NCBI GenBank assembly: GCA_030700065.1
Contig: JAUYKH010000017.1
Span: 1-37,585, forward strand
DNA length: 37,585 bases
Reading direction: 5' to 3'
Origin: a bacterium
GTDB taxonomy: Bacteria; Patescibacteriota; Doudnabacteria; UBA920; 2-01-FULL-46-14
Shown here: piece after piece, positions 33,325 through 37,585 of the stretch
Layout of the letters: each line of letters begins with the position of its first letter
Numbering within the stretch: the stretch's first letter is position 1
Notes under the pieces: generated by a model
The model's input: only the letters and a program-made list of their open reading frames with translations
What the model was told of the DNA's origin: nothing
Databases searched by the model: none
Translations under genes and position numbers: made by a program

Positions 33325-33957
33325 CTATTCGCTGTTAATAAAGAAAACTCCCTTCAACTGGATAGCTGCGGTCCCCAGGTTGACCAAAGCTTTCGTTATG
33401 TCATTTTGGGCCGAGTCGGTTTTGACGGAAAGCTGGGTCACCTCGCTCAAATAGGGCAAATTGGCGAAATAGTTGAAAAAATCCGTCATCTGCCGATAAT
33501 TCCCCGAGAGCTCAAGCGTGTATGGAATCTCTTCAATGTTGTTCAGTCCCTTCACAATCGACGCGTCCTTATCTTTTCCTTTGCTCTCTGCCGAACTTTT
33601 CGAAACTGATGCCGCCCGCCCTTCTTTCTTGTCCGAAATTTTCAACTCCGGCGACATCCCCGCCGCCGATACCGCCCCCTCCAAAGCCTCCACCAAAAAC
33701 GCCATCTTTTCCCGGACCGGGAAAATCAGATTGACGGATTCCTTTTCTGCTTTGACTTTCGAAAGTTCGGCAATCCCTGTCTGATAATTGATAATCTCCT
33801 CCCCGATATCCGCCAGTTCCTGTTTTTTTTGAACAATCTCCCGCTGATTTTCAACAAGCTGTCGGGCAAGCGGAATCATCACAAAGAAAATCATGGCCCC
33901 CGCCACGAGGACAATCAGGACAAAAGTCAGAATTATTTTTGCGTGCGTAAAAATCAT
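33325..33957 (-). CDS. pilO: Type IV pilus assembly protein PilO
   Basis: N-terminal TM, coiled coil, YTLELSGNYRQMTDFFNYFANLPYLSEV typical of PilO; downstream of pilN. Confidence 0.83.
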   Translation of the reverse strand: MIFTHAKIILTFVLIVLVAGAMIFFVMIPLARQLVENQREIVQKKQELADIGEEIINYQTGIAELSKVKAEKESVNLIFPVREKMAFLVEALEGAVSAAGMSPELKISDKKEGRAASVSKSSAESKGKDKDASIVKGLNNIEEIPYTLELSGNYRQMTDFFNYFANLPYLSEVTQLSVKTDSAQNDITKALVNLGTAAIQLKGVFFINSE

Positions 33958-34514
33958 TCTTTCAGTTTTTCGGGATTATAATAAAATCTGTATTTCCAGT
34001 CGACATTCCTTGCCTTTTCCAAATTCGAAAGGGGAAAATTTACGTCTTTGAAGTACCGCGACTCCAGCAGATTATCCCGCAGCTTCAACGCCGATTCGCG
34101 GGTGTCACCATGACCGGCTACTTCTATCTTGCCGTCTTCCCGGGTGATAAGAATGCTGTCCACGGTCAAATCGGCAGGCAGAAGCCTCGCGAATTCCACC
34201 AAAATCGGCGTCCAGTCCTCGCCAGATGGCAACAGGGCTTGCAGATTGTCCAAATTTCTGTTCAGCGCTTCGATTTCTTTCTGTACCGCGGGCTGTTTGA
34301 TGTTTTGCAGCTCACGGGAGCGAGCGGCGACCTGTTCGTTCAGATCATCTATTTCCTGATTGAGAATGATTTGCGCGCCAAAAATGAAAGCGATGAAAAA
34401 TACAAAGCTCAAAAGCACCCGCACCCCAAAACTGGCAACCGCGTAATTTAGGCCTTCGAGCCTGATGTGCTTCTGCTCCTCAGGCGGGAGTAAATTTATA
34501 TAACGCTTGGCCAT
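33954..34514 (-). CDS. pilN: Type IV pilus assembly protein PilN
   Basis: INLLPPEE...VRVLLSFVFFIAFIFGAQIIL, fimbrial assembly PilN pattern; ATG at 34514. Confidence 0.87.
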   Translation of the reverse strand: MAKRYINLLPPEEQKHIRLEGLNYAVASFGVRVLLSFVFFIAFIFGAQIILNQEIDDLNEQVAARSRELQNIKQPAVQKEIEALNRNLDNLQALLPSGEDWTPILVEFARLLPADLTVDSILITREDGKIEVAGHGDTRESALKLRDNLLESRYFKDVNFPLSNLEKARNVDWKYRFYYNPEKLKE

Positions 34515-34518
34515 AAAC

Positions 34519-34575
34519 GTAATTTTCAATTTCTAATTTTCAATTTCCATTGAATTTACAATTAACAATTTCTCA
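34519..34575. repeat. Downstream arm of pil-operon four-helix-bundle cassette
   Basis: aattttcaatttctaattttcaatttccattgaatttacaattaacaatttctca. Confidence 0.78.
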
Positions 34576-34947
34576 AATCGGTTTATTCTGCGATTTCAAG
34601 GAGGAAGTAATTTTTTGAAATATCATCGTCAATTCTTGACACTCTTTCCATAATTTCCGTATGTCTACGATTGCGCTTGGGGTAGCCTTTGCCAACATTC
34701 TTAACCAGTGCTTTGTTTCTTGAGCCTCTTTCTTACAGATGAATATCTTGTTACGGAAGTCACTTTTCGAGCTTGCCCCATTGGCTTCCATATAATTTGC
34801 GCCAACGCTTGTTGCTGAACGGATTAACTGGTTGACCAATGGGTTTGTTACCGAATCTAGTTTTACTTTTCGACAAAAAGAAATTACATCTTCGCCAAAT
34901 TTTGCAGTTCTCTCTTCCAAATCATATTTGTTTGCCTTTTGTTTCAT
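34573..34947 (-). CDS. Four-helix bundle protein (S23/IVP family)
   Basis: DLEERTAKFGEDVISFCRKV...NPLVNQLIRSATSVGANYMEANGASSKSDFRNKIFICKKEAQETKHWLRML. Confidence 0.93.
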   Translation of the reverse strand: MKQKANKYDLEERTAKFGEDVISFCRKVKLDSVTNPLVNQLIRSATSVGANYMEANGASSKSDFRNKIFICKKEAQETKHWLRMLAKATPSAIVDIRKLWKECQELTMIFQKITSSLKSQNKPI

Positions 34948-34988
34948 TAAAAATTGATTGAAAATTGCAAATTGAAAATTGAAAATTT
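34947..34988. repeat. Upstream arm of pil-operon four-helix-bundle cassette
   Basis: taaaaattgattgaaaattgcaaattgaaaattgaaaattt; inverted relative to 34519-34575. Confidence 0.78.
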
Positions 34989-34998
34989 GCTCATGTTT

Positions 34999-36129
34999 TT
35001 ATTCTGCCTCTCTTAGGGCCAAACCGATTGCTGTGGCGTAGCTTAACGAGTCCTCGCGGGATAGCGGCGGCACCTGTCCCGCTTTCAAAATTTTTCCCCA
35101 CGGATTGCCAAGTTCCACCTTCAGACCCGGCAGAGAGCGAAGAGAATGTTCCGCGATCGCGCGGTGAGTCAAATTTTCATGAATAAAAGACGGCAAATGT
35201 TTGAGCTTGCTGGATCCGCCCGACAAAAGGAGGCGGGAAATTTTCCGATCCTGCGCGGAGTGCTCTTCGTAAAACCTGATTGTGTTTATGATTTCATCCA
35301 CCAGGTTTTTGACCACCGGGATCAAAGCTTTTTTTACAGTTTCCCTGCCTGCCTGCCTGCCGGCAGGCAAGGCCGGCGAGGCAGGTTTTCCGTCAACGTC
35401 CTCGAGTCCCGTCTCCCGCTTCATTTTCTCGGCCAAGACCATATCCAAACTCAATGCCTTGGCAATGCTTTCCGTAAAAAGATTCCCTGCTATCGGAACA
35501 GACGAGGTGAACTGCAAAATTCCTTTATCAAAAATAATCAGGCTCGTCCGCAGGGTATCAATGTCCGCGATCAAGATGGTCTCGCCCATGACATCTCCCG
35601 ACACCAAACTTCGCGCCGTGGCCTGGGACTCCACCTCCAACGCCAGCGGGATGAGTTTGGCTTCTTTGATAATGGAAACAAACTGATCCACATAATCTTT
35701 GGGGCACGCCGTGATGAGCACTGTCATTTTATCCCCCTCCTGCCCAAGAATCACCCAGTCCAGATAAACTTGTCCGATTGGCAGAGGTACGTAGGCTTCC
35801 GCTTCCCAAGGCACGGCCTCTTCCGCCTCCTTCTCGGAAACAATCGGCATTTGAATAACCCTGACAAACGATTTGGTTTCCGGCACGGAAGCTATGACAT
35901 ATGGCGTGGTAATTTTGCCAAATTTCGGATTATCAACCGCTTCCCTGATGGTTTTGCTCAAAAGTTTCGGATCGCTTAATACATCACCCGCGACAGCGCC
36001 TTTTGGAATTTTTGTATCAGAATAGGCCTGCACCGAAAAACCGCCGCGTTTCCTGGTGAATTGAATCATCTTTAATGAAATATCGCTAAGATAAAGTCCC
36101 AGCGGGGTTTTCCGTCGGTCAAAAAACAT
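34999..36129 (-). CDS. pilM: Type IV pilus assembly protein PilM
   Basis: LGLYLSDISLKMIQ, VPWEAEAYVPLPIGQVYLDW, LLSGGSSKLKHLPSFI actin-like PilM. Confidence 0.93.
   Translation of the reverse strand: MFFDRRKTPLGLYLSDISLKMIQFTRKRGGFSVQAYSDTKIPKGAVAGDVLSDPKLLSKTIREAVDNPKFGKITTPYVIASVPETKSFVRVIQMPIVSEKEAEEAVPWEAEAYVPLPIGQVYLDWVILGQEGDKMTVLITACPKDYVDQFVSIIKEAKLIPLALEVESQATARSLVSGDVMGETILIADIDTLRTSLIIFDKGILQFTSSVPIAGNLFTESIAKALSLDMVLAEKMKRETGLEDVDGKPASPALPAGRQAGRETVKKALIPVVKNLVDEIINTIRFYEEHSAQDRKISRLLLSGGSSKLKHLPSFIHENLTHRAIAEHSLRSLPGLKVELGNPWGKILKAGQVPPLSREDSLSYATAIGLALREAE
35344..35386. repeat. In-frame GC-rich palindromic insertion in pilM
   Basis: cctgcctgcctgcctgccggcaggcaaggccggcgaggcagg encodes PASPALPAGRQAGR. 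Confidence 0.82.
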
Positions 36130-36150
36130 AATATGGATGAATTTTTATTT

Positions 36151-36212
36151 TTTGTTTCTAAATCCGCACTTTTTGTTATCATAATTATATCACACATCGT
36201 TAACATAGTCAA
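36151..36212 (-). promoter_or_regulatory. sigma70 promoter of pil operon plus GAAACAAA leader motif
   Basis: TTGACT (36207-36212)-17-TATAAT (36184-36189)-25-GAAACAAA (36151-36158). Confidence 0.8.
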
Positions 36213-36253
36213 ATATCCGTAATGGTTCTAATTAGGGCAATTAGAAATTTTAA

Positions 36254-37392
36254 TCATCTGACCTTCACCCCGCCCTTGACCTTCACCCCGCCCTTGATGC
36301 GAATCGGTTCGCCGGAAGGAATGGTGACGGTAAAACTCCCGGCGCTCCCGGCGGAACAAAGGGCGTCGGTGTCGCAAACGAACACCCAGTAATCCTTAGC
36401 GCCTTCATCCGTCGTCTGGGTTGTATATGTCTCGTCCTTGGGATCGGTTAAAGTAAAAGCGGTTGAAGAAGCCCAAGACCCGCCGGTACAGTTTTGATTG
36501 CTTAAAGAATTGGTCTTGCAAACCTTGACTTTGATTTGATCGCCGTCGCCGTCATTCCAGTCAGTGGTAAAAGTAATGACATTTCCCGCTTCGATAGGAT
36601 CGGGAGCATCAGAAACAGAAGTGATGGTCGGGGCGACTTTCGCGGTGTAGGTGACTTTGACCTGCCCTTTTGCCCCGCCCCCCCGACATCATTCGTCCCC
36701 CCGGCGCCCCCGCCACCGCCGCCCGGAGCCGTGCCCACCGTGCCATCAGCCGTATTATCCCCTCCCGGCCCGCCGTCGCCGCCGTCCGTGCCGGTCCCGC
36801 CCGCCCCGCCGGTGCCGCCGGAATTGGCGCTGCCGTTATTTCCGGTAGCGGTCGTTGCCGCCCCCTCGCCGCCGCCCGCCCCGCCGTTGTCATTGCTGTT
36901 GGCCGCTGTCCCGCCCGCCCCGCCGGCGAATACGGAGCCGAGATCGCCCGTGGAGGCGGCGACTGTCCCGCCCGCCCCGCCTGACCGGTTGGTGGTGGTA
37001 GTGCCCCCGGCCGCCTCGCACTTTGTCCCGTCGTTCCCGACAAAAGACGACAGGTTGCCGTTAGTCTCCGCAGATACGGCGGCTCCGACAGTGATGGTAT
37101 AAGTTTGGCCGGGCGTTACCGGAACAGTCGCGGTTTTGGCGTAAGCCCCGCCCCCGCCTCCTCCGCCCGGACGGGCGGCAAGGTTGCCGTCAGCAGACCC
37201 TCCCGCCCCGCCGCCCCAGCACTCCGCCGTTACGGAAAAAACATTGACGGGAGCCTCCCAGCTTTGCGATGCGATAAAGGTTTCTTCCGTGGCCTGGACT
37301 TCCCGTGGGGGGGTGCTGGCAATCACGAGACCCACAATGAGGGCCACGGGTAGTATGAATTTGATGAATTTAGGGATCTTGCGTATTGACAT
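36254..37392 (-). CDS. Glycine-rich secreted protein, interrupted by a frameshift at a 7-C/G tract (36678-36684)
   Basis: ORF-track frame ends at 36502, but the adjacent frame continues as GQVKVTYTAKVAPTITSVSDAPDPIEAGNVITFTTDWNDGDGDQIKVKVCK... to a stop at 36254. Confidence 0.7.
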
Positions 37393-37402
37393 TCAAATTA
37401 AA

Positions 37403-37585
37403 TTACTCCGATAGAATTATCGGCGTCGGGGCTGTCGTGTCTTCAGGAATTGTCGCCTCGACAACAGGCTCGCTTACCGTCTCTATCGGCGGTTCGACTA
37501 CGGTCTCCTCGGGAACAGGTTCGGGCGCCAATTCTGGTTCGGCAACAGGCTCTGCAAGCGGCTCGGTTATAGGTTCTGGTTGAGG
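37403..37585 (-). CDS. C-terminal part of a proline/glutamate-rich secreted protein (partial, runs off window)
   Basis: PQPEPITEPLAEPVAEPELAPEPVPEETVVEPPIETVSEPVVEATIPEDTTAPTPIILSE*, open to the window end. Confidence 0.6.
   Translation of the reverse strand, partial: PQPEPITEPLAEPVAEPELAPEPVPEETVVEPPIETVSEPVVEATIPEDTTAPTPIILSE

Noticed and set aside
36536-37102. 188-aa proline-rich ORF on + strand
   Set aside because: Antisense of the glycine-rich gene; proline runs are the complement of Gly codons, no RBS or domain.

Overview
This 37.6 kb window looks like a chromosomal segment of a CPR/Patescibacteria-type bacterium (inferred from gene content and style: CPR-like T4SS cluster, DUF5667/ECF pair, abundant short interspersed repeats; no taxon search was possible). 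Most genes are on the minus strand. Core genes: DUF2795-like protein, ECF sigma + DUF5667 protein, tRNA-Ser(TGA), tRNA-Arg(GCG), recG, ksgA, G5/RlpA-like protein, pcrA/uvrD, LysM-M23 peptidase, recO, ileS, pilM/N/O. There is also a T4SS-like operon (split VirB4, PrgI/VirB3-like, VirB6-like, several secreted proteins) at ~5.8-20.2 kb. The most interesting signals are small and non-canonical. (1) A single-gene cassette carries a TM-wHTH-PaaX/Cas2-like protein flanked by two near-identical 40-bp palindromic repeats in inverted orientation; one copy overlaps the gene's -35 box. (2) A GIY-YIG gene is bracketed by TATCTCTAACGGGGT inverted repeats, with a solo copy 14.7 kb away. (3) Two S23/IVP-like four-helix-bundle genes are each bracketed by inverted quasi-periodic A/T-rich arms, one splitting pilM from pilN. 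'Empty' versions of the same arms sit at many gene junctions, often supplying stop codons or signal-peptide N-termini. (4) Several repeat families are inserted in frame in RecG, KsgA, PcrA, IleS, PilM and a proline-rich T4SS-cluster protein. (5) A shared leader motif, GAAACAAA, lies 24-25 nt downstream of the -10 box in four transcription units. (6) A homopolymer frameshift interrupts a glycine-rich surface protein.
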